A model generated the notes under the pieces. That model made no database searches and was not told the origin of the DNA. It was given only the letters and a program-made list of their open reading frames with translations. 64,000 nt of DNA, from assembly GCA_950295325.1 (NCBI GenBank), contig OX485807.1, positions 44,920,440-44,984,439 on the forward strand. Direction: 5' to 3'. Shown piece after piece: positions 1 through 11,641 of the stretch; within the stretch, counting starts at the first letter, position 1, and every line of letters starts with the position of its first letter. The translations under genes were made by a program, and so were the position numbers. The DNA comes from Polytrichum commune (lineage: Eukaryota; Streptophyta; Polytrichopsida; Polytrichales; Polytrichaceae).

Positions 1-961
1 CGGTTGGTTTTGTGAAAAGTCCGGTTGGATTGGGAAAGTGGAGGATGTGAAACCGGTGCTTTTAAAAACAAATCGGATTTCAACCGGCAACCATTTTGAG
101 GAGGAGGATTTTTACCCGGATGAATTGTGAAATAGGTGGATTTCATCTGTTTTATTCATCTAGGGCCGGATATCATCTGGTTCTAGGGTTTAGGTTATAT
201 GTTCGTTGTAGGCTTGTAGCGATTTGGTGAACGCCGGACAGGCAAAGTTTTTGCTTCATTATTGCATTTCATTGTTGACGGCTAGTGTTTAGAATGTATT
301 ATGTGTGTGTCTATGGAAGATCTTCATGGTGATCTTGATAACGTACTAATGGAAGCCATTGCTTTATGGAGGAACTCTACAAAGTTTAGATGGTTGTTTT
401 CACATCCACAAAGATACCTTTCAGGGCGTTTTCCTCTTGAAGGTGAAGATGATAATGTTGATTTTGACTCTAATAGTTGATGAATTTCATTTTTGTATAT
501 AGTATGGTATGTTAGGTTACTCTTTTATCATCCTATGGCCACAAATCTAATATGAGGTTTTAAGACCTAGGTATGATAGAAGAGTAAATCCATGTCCATC
601 AACTGGTTGATGGGTTGTTTTAGGTTCAACTCCTGCTATGGATAAATTGTTGATCATTGTTGTTGGATGTTAATATCATTACATATTATTGTTGTACATT
701 AATATGTTCTTTGGACATATGTTGTTTGTAGATATAATTTTGATACATTGGAGAATCGGCTTCCTTATCAATGCCCAAGTTTCTGGCCGGTTGTCATTAC
801 AATGAAGAGGAAATTAGCCGGCACTTGAAAAATAATATAGGATTTTGGCCGGTCCAAATTAATGGCAACAAGTTTGCAACCGGTAAAATCGTGAAAAAAC
901 CGGTAGAAGTTGTGAAGAGGCGGATTTTAGCTGGTTGAGCTCAAAAATCTCCCGAACCCTG
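1..961 (+). mobile_element. Non-autonomous hAT element, copy A (5' end outside window)
   Basis: Mirror copy of the element at 10631-11633. It ends in CTCCCGAACCCTG at 961, followed by agaaggag, the complement of the ctccttct TSD that flanks copy B. About 42 bp of the 5' end, including the terminal repeat, lie left of the window. It carries the tail of a hAT transposase at 313-480 and matches copies at 15590-16589 and 48790-49842. Confidence 0.9.
313..480 (+). pseudogene. hAT transposase C-terminal tail in copy A
   Basis: A 55-codon open stretch with stop, identical to the frame at 15941-16108 in copy C, starting MEDLHGDLDNVLMEAIALWR. It aligns with the end of the longer hAT transposase fragment in this window (EGPDENFDNIIEEAISLWK). 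The rest of the transposase is missing, so it cannot work as one. The codons just upstream, after an in-frame stop, still align. Confidence 0.65.
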
Positions 962-1077
962 AGAAGGAGCCTTGAGGGCAATCCTCAGCTTCAGGCATGG
1001 GAACTATGACGAGTGACCCAAGATTTTGTGAAGAAAAAGCTCCTGCATTTCCATTGAGGTAGCTTAGCTGGCCCACA

Positions 1078-2566
1078 CCATAGTCCGGGGAGTTTTATAC
1101 AAAAATCGGTACATTTCCGATCTTTTATAAAGACATTCGGATTTTTATTTATTTGCTCGAAAGCTACCTAAATCCAATTTTTATTCTCGGTTAAAAACCG
1201 ATATTTAACTTTACCATTCGGTAATTTTCCGACTTTCTGAATTTCATTTCGGTATGTTTCCGAAGATTTGTATTGTATGTCGGATTATTATTTTTAAATA
1301 TTGTAAAAAAAAATTGGTGTTATGTTTTTAAAGGGGTGAATTTGTGTTGATAGAAAATCCAAGTATCCTTGGAATGATTTGAACCTTGCCAAGCCCCCAC
1401 CAAACTTGGGGCCAAGGATTTAGCCTTTAAAAATATATATAAATCCAAAAAGGGTTCATACATTATTTAGAGGCTAGTTAGTACAACAATACATGCAACT
1501 TTTAAACATCCGTATCCTCATAATTAGAAAACATAGTTCAACTTACTGAACAAGATGCATCACTTGCAGAAGACACATAACGTGAAGGATTAGCATATAA
1601 AAACCGGTATTTGGTTCCAATTTTCCACAAAGAAATTGCCTCTTCAATAATATTATCAAAGTTTTCATCTGGTCCCTCTAAAGCAATTCTAAGCATAGCT
1701 TCCAAATTTTTACTTCCAAGTTTGTTTCTCACTCTTGTTTTTATTAAATTTTGAACACTAAACGCCCTTTCACAAGTGGATGTTGATACACATTGTACTC
1801 TAGCCAAATCAGCAAGGACAAGCAAATTAGGATATCGGGTTTGCAAAGAATGATTCCATGTGATCATGCCCCATAAATCTCCACAAGTCTTATCTCCCCA
1901 TTCAGTGGTGGCTTGCAGTTTGAAAGCTAGAAATTCATGCTAGAAATTCAAAGCTAGAAATTCACCCTGGACCTCCGAAACAGATGTCTCCAATTGGATT
2001 GCAGTGGATCGTCGCACCGAACTGGACCTTCAAAACAGATGTCTCCAGCTAGATCGCAGGTGGATTGCCGCAGGTGGATGCAGAAACAAACAGAAGCGGA
2101 AGAGCAGAAGCGAAAGAGCACAGAGAGAAATCCCAATAGAGGAGTGAGAGGAGTGAGATACTTTGCACAAGGGACTCAAACTCCTTATACTCGTGAGAGA
2201 GGGTCCTTGGGTGCTAGAGCCTCAAAACCCTAATCGGCCCAGTGAACGGAACCAACCCTAAATTAATTAGCCTCCATGGTTCTTGACCTTATGAGTCATG
2301 ACTCTAGTATTACCCTAATAGAAATTTCCGCCCTATCCCTAGTCCCTTCGGCTACTTGCCTAAATTTTAAAATTTGGCTCGGTAAATATCCTAAAATATG
2401 ATGCCTCAACCGGCTATGTTGCCGATCTTTTCTCATTTGAACCGGTCAATTTCTGACCTTAACAATTTTAAGTCGGTATCTCATCTGAATCATTGCGAAC
2501 TCATTCGGAAATCTCCAAAAAATTTCGGCTAGCTCGTAACTAAAGTTCGGTACTCCCCGTTCATTG
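1078..2566 (-). mobile_element. Internally deleted hAT element, left-arm copy
   Basis: Mirror of 9026-10514. The ends read CCATAGTCCGGGGAGT and, on the other strand, CAATGAACGGGGAGT. Each is flanked by the 8-bp TSD (ggcccaca on this strand), which is a hAT hallmark. The subterminal regions are full of short CGGAAA/ACCGA motifs in both orientations, as is usual for hAT transposase binding regions. It holds a transposase C-terminus on the minus strand (1538-1939). Confidence 0.85.
1538..1939 (-). pseudogene. hAT transposase C-terminal fragment (left arm)
   Basis: Identical mirror of 9653-10054; see that entry for motifs. The open part is about 133 codons against roughly 600-800 in full hAT transposases. 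It starts after an in-frame stop and has no DDE core, so it is a remnant. Confidence 0.8.
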
Positions 2567-3549
2567 GGCCCACATGCTGATAAAGTTGCTCCTGTTCTGA
2601 TGAAATGGTCCTCTACGTTAACTTAACGAAATTAAGACTGTAGCTTGCACCATCCACTCGGCACTTGGAGGCAGAGACCCTCAAGCCCACAACTCCTAGT
2701 AACTAACTTACAATTGTTGGTCACCTGTTCGTGTTGCTGCATTTTCCTCCTTGAATTATGGGTACTTAAAACTTGATTAGTGCTAGAAGTACTATTATTG
2801 AAAATCTCATGATACAATTATTGTTGATGATGAGAGGATGTAATATACTAGCAAGACATTTCAATTGATCCCAACGACGTGAGATCTGATTTCAGCTTCT
2901 TGCTTCTCCCAAAGGAATAATGGACTGAGTACTGCTTCCAAGCTGTTGGGGTTTCCACAGTCAGGTGGTTTGTGAGCAGTTGATTGTGTTTTCAGGTTTC
3001 TTCCTTCCTTGCTTGCATTTTTCTCGTCTTTGAATGTTGTCAAGTTTGGATTTGAAACCCAAGTTTACATCAATGGCCGCAACAACCCACCCTGTGTTTT
3101 CAAGGCTTCGTGATGTTCACGTTGATAATGAATGAGATATTCGTACGAGTTCCAAAAATTACAAGAATTGCCATGGCGACGATTTGGGTTTGTCAATCTG
3201 CTATCTACACTCTTTGAGTGTTGCACAATCTACGAGAAGTGGGTGCTTAATTATGAGGAAAATGGGTGATTCTCATGGTTCCATCCTTCTGTCCTTTGAT
3301 TCTTGGTTGGTTTAGCGGTTGAAATAGTCTTCAGTGCGATTGTCTAGGTCAAATAGTCTTTCTAGAGAGGCATTCGATGAAGGCAGCCAACATGTTTGTA
3401 ATTTCAGTCAACTAATCCGCAATATAAGGTATGCAAGTCTTACTCGGTTACTCGACATGAAGGTTGTACTTTATCAACTTCCGACATGCCAACTTTCTTG
3501 TGGACTACTTCTCCCACTAGCGGTGGTGGACCTTTGGCCCCTTGCGGCT

Positions 3550-4353
3550 CGTTGTGGGGTCACCTCTATCCCTATCTAGTACCATCCCATCACCCCTAAA
3601 CCCACAATGAACAAAAAGCGGAAACTTGGCAAGAATCTGGACCCACCTCTCCTGTTTAATACCACATAGTAAAACACTGTACACTAAATGAATCTCCTGC
3701 ATTTGGAGCCCATTTCGACTGTAGAAAGTCTGCACTGGACGACACAGCTTCAAGAGTATCTTGTGAGGATTAGGATAGAATACTTTAAATTGGTGTCATA
3801 AGAGATGGGTGGCAACCCCTTCAGGCGTTGCTCCCAAGCTGGCAAGAGTTAAGGTACATGTGTCTTGATCCAATACTTTGAGCTGTTTAGTGCACATGTG
3901 GCTCGGTATGTTATAAATAGGGAGCTGTGTTAGTAAATGGTCTCATAATACAATCTAAATATAAAAATTGTATCCGTTTATAAGAGACTTTGTAAAGTCT
4001 CAAAATGAAATTTATCCATAGTTTGGGATGCCAATATTATGAGCATACGGAACATTGGGAACATGACAATTTACAAATTTGTATGTGAAGAATATCCACA
4101 TTCCTAAATATAGTAGGTCTTTGATTCATAATCAAAACATGAAGTACACATGAAAAATAATAATCGAATCCCAAAAACAAATGGTTTTATGTGATTATAG
4201 AGTCTAGGATGCGCATCCCATATATAAAGGTCTTATTGAATTGAATGGCCCATCCCAAACCTAATTATAGGTTTGAATGTAGCCGTTAAAAAACCAAGTC
4301 CATAAAGTGCCCCTATTCTCCACATTAATTCCAACCTACGTTATGTTTTCTCA
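3550..4353. other. Inverted-repeat spacer, outer part, no gene seen
   Basis: Unique-looking sequence between the end of the left arm and the dead DUF7869-like gene. Only short frames occur, none with a recognisable motif. I see no terminal repeats or tandem structure. Confidence 0.5.
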
Positions 4354-7350
4354 TCACCATTTTTCATTTCGTCCATTCTCGACATCATTTTCCGCAGCAA
4401 CAATACATGCCAAGTTGTCTTTGGCAAAATCTATATGATCATTGTTTCCGATTTGGAACCCTTGCGCAACTTCCAAACAAAAATGACGGTACATGTGTTT
4501 ATCCAAACCGGTCCATACGTTGAGTCCATTGTCCACTTGAAACCCTTTATGGTGTCCCAACCTAAATAGGTGTGGACCATGTTTTGGTCTTTGGTGCTTG
4601 GACAACAATATTCCACTTCAATTTAACGAAAGTTGGGGCTACTTCAAACAGAATCGGGTGAAGACAATGTTTTCACCAACTAGATTGGCTTGGAGTGCTC
4701 CTCATCTCCTCCACGTACAAGGACCATATAACCTTCGTGACAATTAACACCCACACGTAGCGACGGAGCCAGACGATTGTGCACAAGACCAACATAATGC
4801 TCGTCTATTGCGAACTCTTCACAAACATCTTTATTGTTGAAGAATATGGCGTTGGACTCCACAACTGTCAATCAACTTTGTGGCCAAAATCTTTGTGTCA
4901 AAGTCGTATGAGTGTCGACACCAAGTGTTATAAAGGGCGAGCGAATAGGATCCCAATATGCGATCAATGGTTCATGAGTATTCCGAATACGTCTCGTGAT
5001 GTCTTCCTCACACAACTCTGTCCAATACTCAATGAATCCGGATATACCTTTGATGATTTCTGGCCCATTCCTCATGGGGTCGGGTTTGCAAGGCTTTGGA
5101 TCATCATCCGGGAGCATACATTTCTCATCATTTTCTGGACACCACACACCTATACCATCCTCCGGGCCCCAATTAGGGGATGTGCACAAAAACTTGAATT
5201 GCATGGCGGAGACACTCGGGGGGGGGGGGGGGGCAGTGTGTTAAAAAGTTAAGGATATAGGTGCGAACAACCACTATTTTATAGGGGGGTATTACTTTCA
5301 ATTCTTTTTTTTTTCACATGCTATCATTATGTAAATTTCTACTTTGGGTTAATATAAAAATGGCTTGCATTATTTATAATTCCAAATTACCTATTATTCC
5401 ATACCCTATAGTACTTTAAAGATGTCCAGTGCCATTTTTTATACCCTATATTACTCTTAAATCCAATTATAATTTTTTGCCCCCATGTTTTTTAAATACC
5501 TTATCATTTGTTCGCACGTATATTGCTACTCCAACCAATGACTACCCCCCCCCCCCCCCGAGCGGAGACACCATCATCCCTCATATAGAAGCATAATTGT
5601 TGTGCTTTGGTATGTTCAACCAAACAATTCACTCCCTTCAACATGTATGGTTTGATGAAATCCTTAAAAATTGGTATTTCGTCAATCATGTGCGGGATCA
5701 TCGGCACATTGTCCAAATCCATGTATGATTTCATGAGAAGTGGTATGGTGGGAAAATCCTCTTCATGCAATTTCATGCTCCAATGGCCAAATAATGCATC
5801 AATGTCATCGTGTTGGGCCCCACCGTCAAGAAAGACACAAACACCTCTTTGAAGATGTCTTTTGGTACAAACAAAGACCAAAAACAAAATACATATTGAT
5901 ATTTGTTGGCTTTATTAATTACAATCATCAAATTGAACGTAGAGAGTTGGAGACAAGGGTTTTGCTAGAATAGGTTCTCAAGATCGTGCAAAAGTTTTGC
6001 AAATGAACCGACTGTGTGGTTGGCATCGCAAGGGTAGCAATCCAAACCATAATGGGCATATTTAACGTCCACATGGTTGTGGGCAATCAAACCAGAGAAT
6101 AACAAACGATGTGTGAACAAAAATATGAAATTTACACCATGTGGATGGATGAAGTTGAACATTTGGCAAATGCACGCAACGCAAATTGGAGAGCCCTTAA
6201 ACACATATTTGAAATTCTCTACGAACCTATGATAGTTATATACAACTCGAAGAGACCATCCATAGCCTTTGTTTTGCATGAATAACAATGGCATGCAATC
6301 TTGGCATGGTCCATTTTATCATGGATGACTATTAGAACCTCCACGAGCCTCATTATGGATAGTACACGATTATTGTAGTAATCTTAATGGTGTGCCTCCT
6401 GGTTGTTGATATGCTCAATGTATTTTTTCTTGTATCTATTATGGGATTCAGTTGCTATAGGGTGGGCATCTCGAATACCTTTGTATTTCTCACACGCTGT
6501 ACACCTAGCGAATTTGTCCCCATGTCTTTTCAAAATGTATTCCACGAAGTGTTGGTTTTTTATTACATTCAACTTGGACATTGAAATAGGCCCATATTTT
6601 GCTTTGCGCCCCACTTCATTGATGTTTGTTACGATGTTCTTCCATTTTGTGCATGTAGATAACACCTTTTGAACAACTTTCTCCCCTGAAGACAATGTCC
6701 TTGTCTTGTGAGACATTGCATCGGCCAATGACACTATGATGGTGGAGAGTGTCGCAGAGGCTTGAAGTGTAACCTATCTAGGTTTTTGTGTCATAGTTGC
6801 TATGAAACGGGGAACGGCAACCCATCGAAAAATACTTCCGAAACACGTAAAAATCAACCTTGGAGACTGTGTGGATGATGTATCACATTGTGGAGCACAC
6901 TTCCACATTCTCAAGGGTCACCACCTTATGACCATGAGTATCAAAGTGGAAATTTTTGTGGACCTCGAGTTTCTTTACTGATTGCATACAGATATCCGTA
7001 AGCCACATCTCTTGATGAAGAGAATTAATTTTTGCATGAGGGAAAAAATGGCAACATTTCTTCGTACAACAATCCTTTGTGGACACGAGACGAATATATC
7101 CGTCTCCCAATATGCAATCCTATTGACGCTTCTTTTCTACGCAAGATACCCAACCAAAATCATATATGCGCAAACCTTTGCCAAGACACATTGTGGCCAA
7201 CAAAACAAACTCCGTTTGTTTATGCCGATGATCTTGATTCCACAGGCTTATTCCTTCATGGAGAACCCGTTGAAAGGGCCATCGATGCAAGGAAAATCTC
7301 CATATTAACCAAACCTCAATCAGAAGCAAGGAATTTAAGATGCACATGCC
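4354..7350 (-). pseudogene. Decayed DUF7869-like coding region, split by a small transposon
   Basis: Read on the minus strand, successive open blocks form one broken protein. N-terminal: frameshifted blocks at 7347-6883. Next: a block at 6734-6384 with a CxxC motif (RCTACEKYKGIRDAH) followed by spaced H and Y residues, probably zinc-binding. Then 6294-5965 with KYAHYGLDCYPCDANHTVGS. Then 5887-5563 with QHDDIDALFGHWSMKLHEED and IPLLMKSYMD. After the transposon insertion at 5215-5562 the frame resumes with MQFKFLCTSPNWGPEDGIGV, and C-terminal blocks run to 4354 (YLGWDTIKGFKWTMDSTYGPVWI). The H-DDIDALFG-W and YAHYxLDxxPCDxNHT signatures recall the uncharacterised DUF7869 proteins of algae, non-seed plants and animals. 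That assignment is from memory of the family. Function is unknown; a transposon origin is possible. Frameshifts, stops and the insertion make it non-functional. Confidence 0.55.
5215..5562. mobile_element. CTCGGGG-ended hAT-like MITE (E1)
   Basis: A 348-bp element starting CTCGGGG, with a long G run, and ending in a C run plus GAG. It is flanked by the 8-bp direct repeat cggagaca (5207-5214 and 5563-5570). It carries the family's subterminal CGCACGT motif near the right end (gttcgcacgta). Removing it restores continuity of the DUF7869-like reading frame (RDDGVS followed by AMQFKF), so the insertion hit former coding sequence. Confidence 0.85.
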
Positions 7351-7394
7351 AACATCATTGACACTATGGAGGTATCATAATGACATATTATCAT

Positions 7395-8046
7395 AATTAA
7401 TTATAAAATGTACTTACTAGATTTAATCATGATTTAAATGGAATTAACTCCAGTAAATATAATTTATGATTAATTAGGCTTAATTAATGTGGTAAGCATA
7501 TTTTCTGATTTAATTGGGCTTAAATAGGATTAATCAAAATTTATTAGACTTAGTTGCATTCAATCTTACTTAACTAGTTTAAATGCGTATGAAAACTTTG
7601 TGATAGTAGAAGGTATTAAATATATAATATATTAAGATATTAAAAAAATTAAAAATTCTAGTTTCGTTTTAGAATGACAAAGTTCCTTTCAATTGTAAGT
7701 GACACAAATTATAACCTCAGTGCTAATGAGGATTTTGTAATTTTTTGACATCCAAGTTAATTACATGCTTTCTTGGCGGTTTCACTTTGAAAATGAAATC
7801 TACTCAATTACATATTTACTCAATGGAAGTGAACATATATATTGGATTTTAGACCTTGAAAATGAAGTACACTCAATATGGAATTTGTGGACAAGTAGCC
7901 TTAAAAAATGCAAGTACAATAGTATTTTTCGAAGTCGGGCGGGCGGGCAACGGTTTTCGGTCGGGTGTAGAAAAATTGACAGGCAGCTGCCCCTGATAGA
8001 ATATTCCTCCCCCGAAAAGTTCGTAGGGGGGAACTTAACGTCCGCC
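7395..8046. mobile_element. Truncated Mutator-like (MULE) foldback element
   Basis: This stretch matches the right half of the palindromic element at 46314-48706 and the complete one at 42573-43469. It shares long stretches such as gtgatagtagaaggtatta and agcaatgaggtt-like sequence, and ends in the family terminus with cccgaaaagttcg, a G run and aacttaacgtcc. The left half of the foldback is missing. The terminus abuts the inner boundary of the right arm of the large inverted repeat. Confidence 0.7.
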
Positions 8047-9025
8047 GCCGCTAGGGGCCAAAGGTCCACCGCTGGTGGGAGAAGTAGTCCACAAGAAAGT
8101 TGGCATGTCGGAAGTTGATAAAGTACAACCTTCATGTCGAGTAACCGAGTAAGACTTGCATACCTTATATTGCGGATTAGTTGACTGAAATTACAAACAT
8201 GTTGGCTGCCTTCATCGAATGCCTCTCTAGAAAGACTATTTGACCTAGACAATCGCACTGAAGACTATTTCAACCGCTAAACCAACCAAGAATCAAAGGA
8301 CAGAAGGATGGAACCATGAGAATCACCCATTTTCCTCATAATTAAGCACCCACTTCTCGTAGATTGTGCAACACTCAAAGAGTGTAGATAGCAGATTGAC
8401 AAACCCAAATCGTCGCCATGGCAATTCTTGTAATTTTTGGAACTCGTACGAATATCTCATTCATTATCAACGTGAACATCACGAAGCCTTGAAAACACAG
8501 GGTGGGTTGTTGCGGCCATTGATGTAAACTTGGGTTTCAAATCCAAACTTGACAACATTCAAAGACGAGAAAAATGCAAGCAAGGAAGGAAGAAACCTGA
8601 AAACACAATCAACTGCTCACAAACCACCTGACTGTGGAAACCCCAACAGCTTGGAAGCAGTACTCAGTCCATTATTCCTTTGGGAGAAGCAAGAAGCTGA
8701 AATCAGATCTCACGTCGTTGGGATCAATTGAAATGTCTTGCTAGTATATTACATCCTCTCATCATCAACAATAATTGTATCATGAGATTTTCAATAATAG
8801 TACTTCTAGCACTAATCAAGTTTTAAGTACCCATAATTCAAGGAGGAAAATGCAGCAACACGAACAGGTGACCAACAATTGTAAGTTAGTTACTAGGAGT
8901 TGTGGGCTTGAGGGTCTCTGCCTCCAAGTGCCGAGTGGATGGTGCAAGCTACAGTCTTAATTTCGTTAAGTTAACGTAGAGGACCATTTCATCAGAACAG
9001 GAGCAACTTTATCAGCATGTGGGCC

Positions 9026-10514
9026 CAATGAACGGGGAGTACCGAACTTTAGTTACGAGCTAGCCGAAATTTTTTGGAGATTTCCGAATGAGTTCGCAAT
9101 GATTCAGACGAGATACCGACTTAAAATTGTTAAGGTCAGAAATTGACCGGTTCAAATGAGAAAAGATCGGCAACATAGCCGGTTGAGGCATCATATTTTA
9201 GGATATTTACCGAGCCAAATTTTAAAATTTAGGCAAGTAGCCGAAGGGACTAGGGATAGGGCGGAAATTTCTATTAGGGTAATACTAGAGTCATGACTCA
9301 TAAGGTCAAGAACCATGGAGGCTAATTAATTTAGGGTTGGTTCCGTTCACTGGGCCGATTAGGGTTTTGAGGCTCTAGCACCCAAGGACCCTCTCTCACG
9401 AGTATAAGGAGTTTGAGTCCCTTGTGCAAAGTATCTCACTCCTCTCACTCCTCTATTGGGATTTCTCTCTGTGCTCTTTCGCTTCTGCTCTTCCGCTTCT
9501 GTTTGTTTCTGCATCCACCTGCGGCAATCCACCTGCGATCTAGCTGGAGACATCTGTTTTGAAGGTCCAGTTCGGTGCGACGATCCACTGCAATCCAATT
9601 GGAGACATCTGTTTCGGAGGTCCAGGGTGAATTTCTAGCTTTGAATTTCTAGCATGAATTTCTAGCTTTCAAACTGCAAGCCACCACTGAATGGGGAGAT
9701 AAGACTTGTGGAGATTTATGGGGCATGATCACATGGAATCATTCTTTGCAAACCCGATATCCTAATTTGCTTGTCCTTGCTGATTTGGCTAGAGTACAAT
9801 GTGTATCAACATCCACTTGTGAAAGGGCGTTTAGTGTTCAAAATTTAATAAAAACAAGAGTGAGAAACAAACTTGGAAGTAAAAATTTGGAAGCTATGCT
9901 TAGAATTGCTTTAGAGGGACCAGATGAAAACTTTGATAATATTATTGAAGAGGCAATTTCTTTGTGGAAAATTGGAACCAAATACCGGTTTTTATATGCT
10001 AATCCTTCACGTTATGTGTCTTCTGCAAGTGATGCATCTTGTTCAGTAAGTTGAACTATGTTTTCTAATTATGAGGATACGGATGTTTAAAAGTTGCATG
10101 TATTGTTGTACTAACTAGCCTCTAAATAATGTATGAACCCTTTTTGGATTTATATATATTTTTAAAGGCTAAATCCTTGGCCCCAAGTTTGGTGGGGGCT
10201 TGGCAAGGTTCAAATCATTCCAAGGATACTTGGATTTTCTATCAACACAAATTCACCCCTTTAAAAACATAACACCAATTTTTTTTTACAATATTTAAAA
10301 ATAATAATCCGACATACAATACAAATCTTCGGAAACATACCGAAATGAAATTCAGAAAGTCGGAAAATTACCGAATGGTAAAGTTAAATATCGGTTTTTA
10401 ACCGAGAATAAAAATTGGATTTAGGTAGCTTTCGAGCAAATAAATAAAAATCCGAATGTCTTTATAAAAGATCGGAAATGTACCGATTTTTGTATAAAAC
10501 TCCCCGGACTATGG
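9026..10514 (+). mobile_element. Internally deleted hAT element, right-arm copy
   Basis: A 1489-bp element. The left terminus is CAATGAACGGGGAGT and the right terminus, reverse-complemented, is CCATAGTCCGGGGAGT. The perfect 8-bp TSD tgtgggcc lies at 9018-9025 and 10515-10522. Both subterminal zones carry many TCGGAAA/ACCGA motifs spaced by 2-4 bp. A UTR-like leader (about 9365-9640) is joined directly to a transposase C-terminal exon, so most of the transposase gene is deleted. The termini resemble those of the 1-kb copies (CAATGTCCGGGGAGA), so these are related subfamilies. Confidence 0.9.
9653..10054 (+). pseudogene. hAT transposase C-terminal (dimerisation) fragment
   Basis: An open stretch of 133 codons after an in-frame TAG at 9650, ending at a true stop; the first ATG is at 9725. 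Visible motifs: EFLAFKLQATTEWGDK near the start, then RYPNLLVLADLARVQCVSTS, then TCERAFSVQNLIKTRVRNKL, then EEAISLWKIGTKYRFLY. The block VxSTSxCERxFSxxNxIKTxxRNxL is the conserved hAT C-terminal dimerisation region, here of the type found in ZNF862-like proteins. The N-terminal zinc finger and catalytic DDE domain are absent, so the fragment is non-autonomous. In full elements this region pairs transposase subunits in the nucleus. Confidence 0.85.
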
Positions 10515-10630
10515 TGTGGGCCAGCTAAGCTACCTCAATGGAAATGCAGGAGCTTTTTCTTCACAAAATCTTGGGTCACTCGTCATAGTTCCCATGCCTG
10601 AAGCTGAGGATTGCCCTCAAGGCTCCTTCT

Positions 10631-11633
10631 CAGGGTTCGGGAGATTTTTGAGCTCAACCAGCTAAAATCCGCCTCTTCACAACTTCTACCGGTTTTTTCA
10701 CGATTTTACCGGTTGCAAACTTGTTGCCATTAATTTGGACCGGCCAAAATCCTATATTATTTTTCAAGTGCCGGCTAATTTCCTCTTCATTGTAATGACA
10801 ACCGGCCAGAAACTTGGGCATTGATAAGGAAGCCGATTCTCCAATGTATCAAAATTATATCTACAAACAACATATGTCCAAAGAACATATTAATGTACAA
10901 CAATAATATGTAATGATATTAACATCCAACAACAATGATCAACAATTTATCCATAGCAGGAGTTGAACCTAAAACAACCCATCAACCAGTTGATGGACAT
11001 GGATTTACTCTTCTATCATACCTAGGTCTTAAAACCTCATATTAGATTTGTGGCCATAGGATGATAAAAGAGTAACCTAACATACCATACTATATACAAA
11101 AATGAAATTCATCAACTATTAGAGTCAAAATCAACATTATCATCTTCACCTTCAAGAGGAAAACGCCCTGAAAGGTATCTTTGTGGATGTGAAAACAACC
11201 ATCTAAACTTTGTAGAGTTCCTCCATAAAGCAATGGCTTCCATTAGTACGTTATCAAGATCACCATGAAGATCTTCCATAGACACACACATAATACATTC
11301 TAAACACTAGCCGTCAACAATGAAATGCAATAATGAAGCAAAAACTTTGCCTGTCCGGCGTTCACCAAATCGCTACAAGCCTACAACGAACATATAACCT
11401 AAACCCTAGAACCAGATGATATCCGGCCCTAGATGAATAAAACAGATGAAATCCACCTATTTCACAATTCATCCGGGTAAAAATCCTCCTCCTCAAAATG
11501 GTTGCCGGTTGAAATCCGATTTGTTTTTAAAAGCACCGGTTTCACATCCTCCACTTTCCCAATCCAACCGGACTTTTCACAAAACCAACCGGCTGCCATT
11601 ACACTAATAAATACCGGTTCTCCCCGGACATTG
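10631..11633 (-). mobile_element. Non-autonomous hAT element, copy B (complete)
   Basis: A 1003-bp element with perfect 8-bp TSD ctccttct at 10623-10630 and 11634-11641. On the minus strand it starts CAATGTCCGGGGAGAACC and ends CTCCCGAACCCTG. The two ends form a short imperfect terminal repeat (CAATGTCCGGGGAGA against CAGGGTTCGGGAGA). It is nearly identical to copy C except for a 3-bp insertion near the terminus and a few substitutions. It holds the transposase tail on the minus strand at 11112-11279. Confidence 0.93.
11112..11279 (-). pseudogene. hAT transposase C-terminal tail in copy B
   Basis: Mirror of 313-480: 55 codons plus stop, open and identical to copy A. It aligns with the final residues of the longer transposase remnant at 9653-10054. 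It lies within a non-autonomous element and has no catalytic part. Confidence 0.65.
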
Positions 11634-11641
11634 CTCCTTCT

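Larger units (their letters stand above)
1..3517. repeat. Left arm of a large inverted repeat
   Basis: This stretch is the reverse complement of 8075-11591. Every landmark maps with left + right = 11592: hAT end 961 to 10631, transposase ORF 1538-1867 to 9725-10054, and short frames 2632-2817 and 2861-3043 to 8775-8960 and 8549-8731. No indel was found along the arm, and I noticed one mismatch (2483 A against C at 9109, read as G on the other strand). Homology decays after 3517, where a 3-nt indel and substitutions appear, and is gone by about 3550. The arm is cut by the window start and probably continues to the left. Confidence 0.95.
8075..11591. repeat. Right arm of the large inverted repeat
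   Basis: Mirror image of 1-3517. This arm shows the outer part that is cut off on the left: the hAT copy at 10631-11633 is complete here with both TSDs. The inner end lies beside the terminus of a Mutator-like fragment (to about 8046). That fragment is absent at the matching place in the left arm, so the arm boundary coincides with, or was trimmed by, that element. The near-identity of the arms points to a very recent inverted duplication, gene conversion between arms, or an assembly artefact. Confidence 0.95.

Noticed and set aside
2632-3043. Short frames identical in both arms (also 8549-8960) as conserved small proteins
   Set aside because: They are identical only because the arms are identical; there is no independent conservation.
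4779-5252. 157-codon plus-strand frame
   Set aside because: It is antisense to the better supported minus-strand DUF7869-like fragments and runs into the terminal G run of E1.
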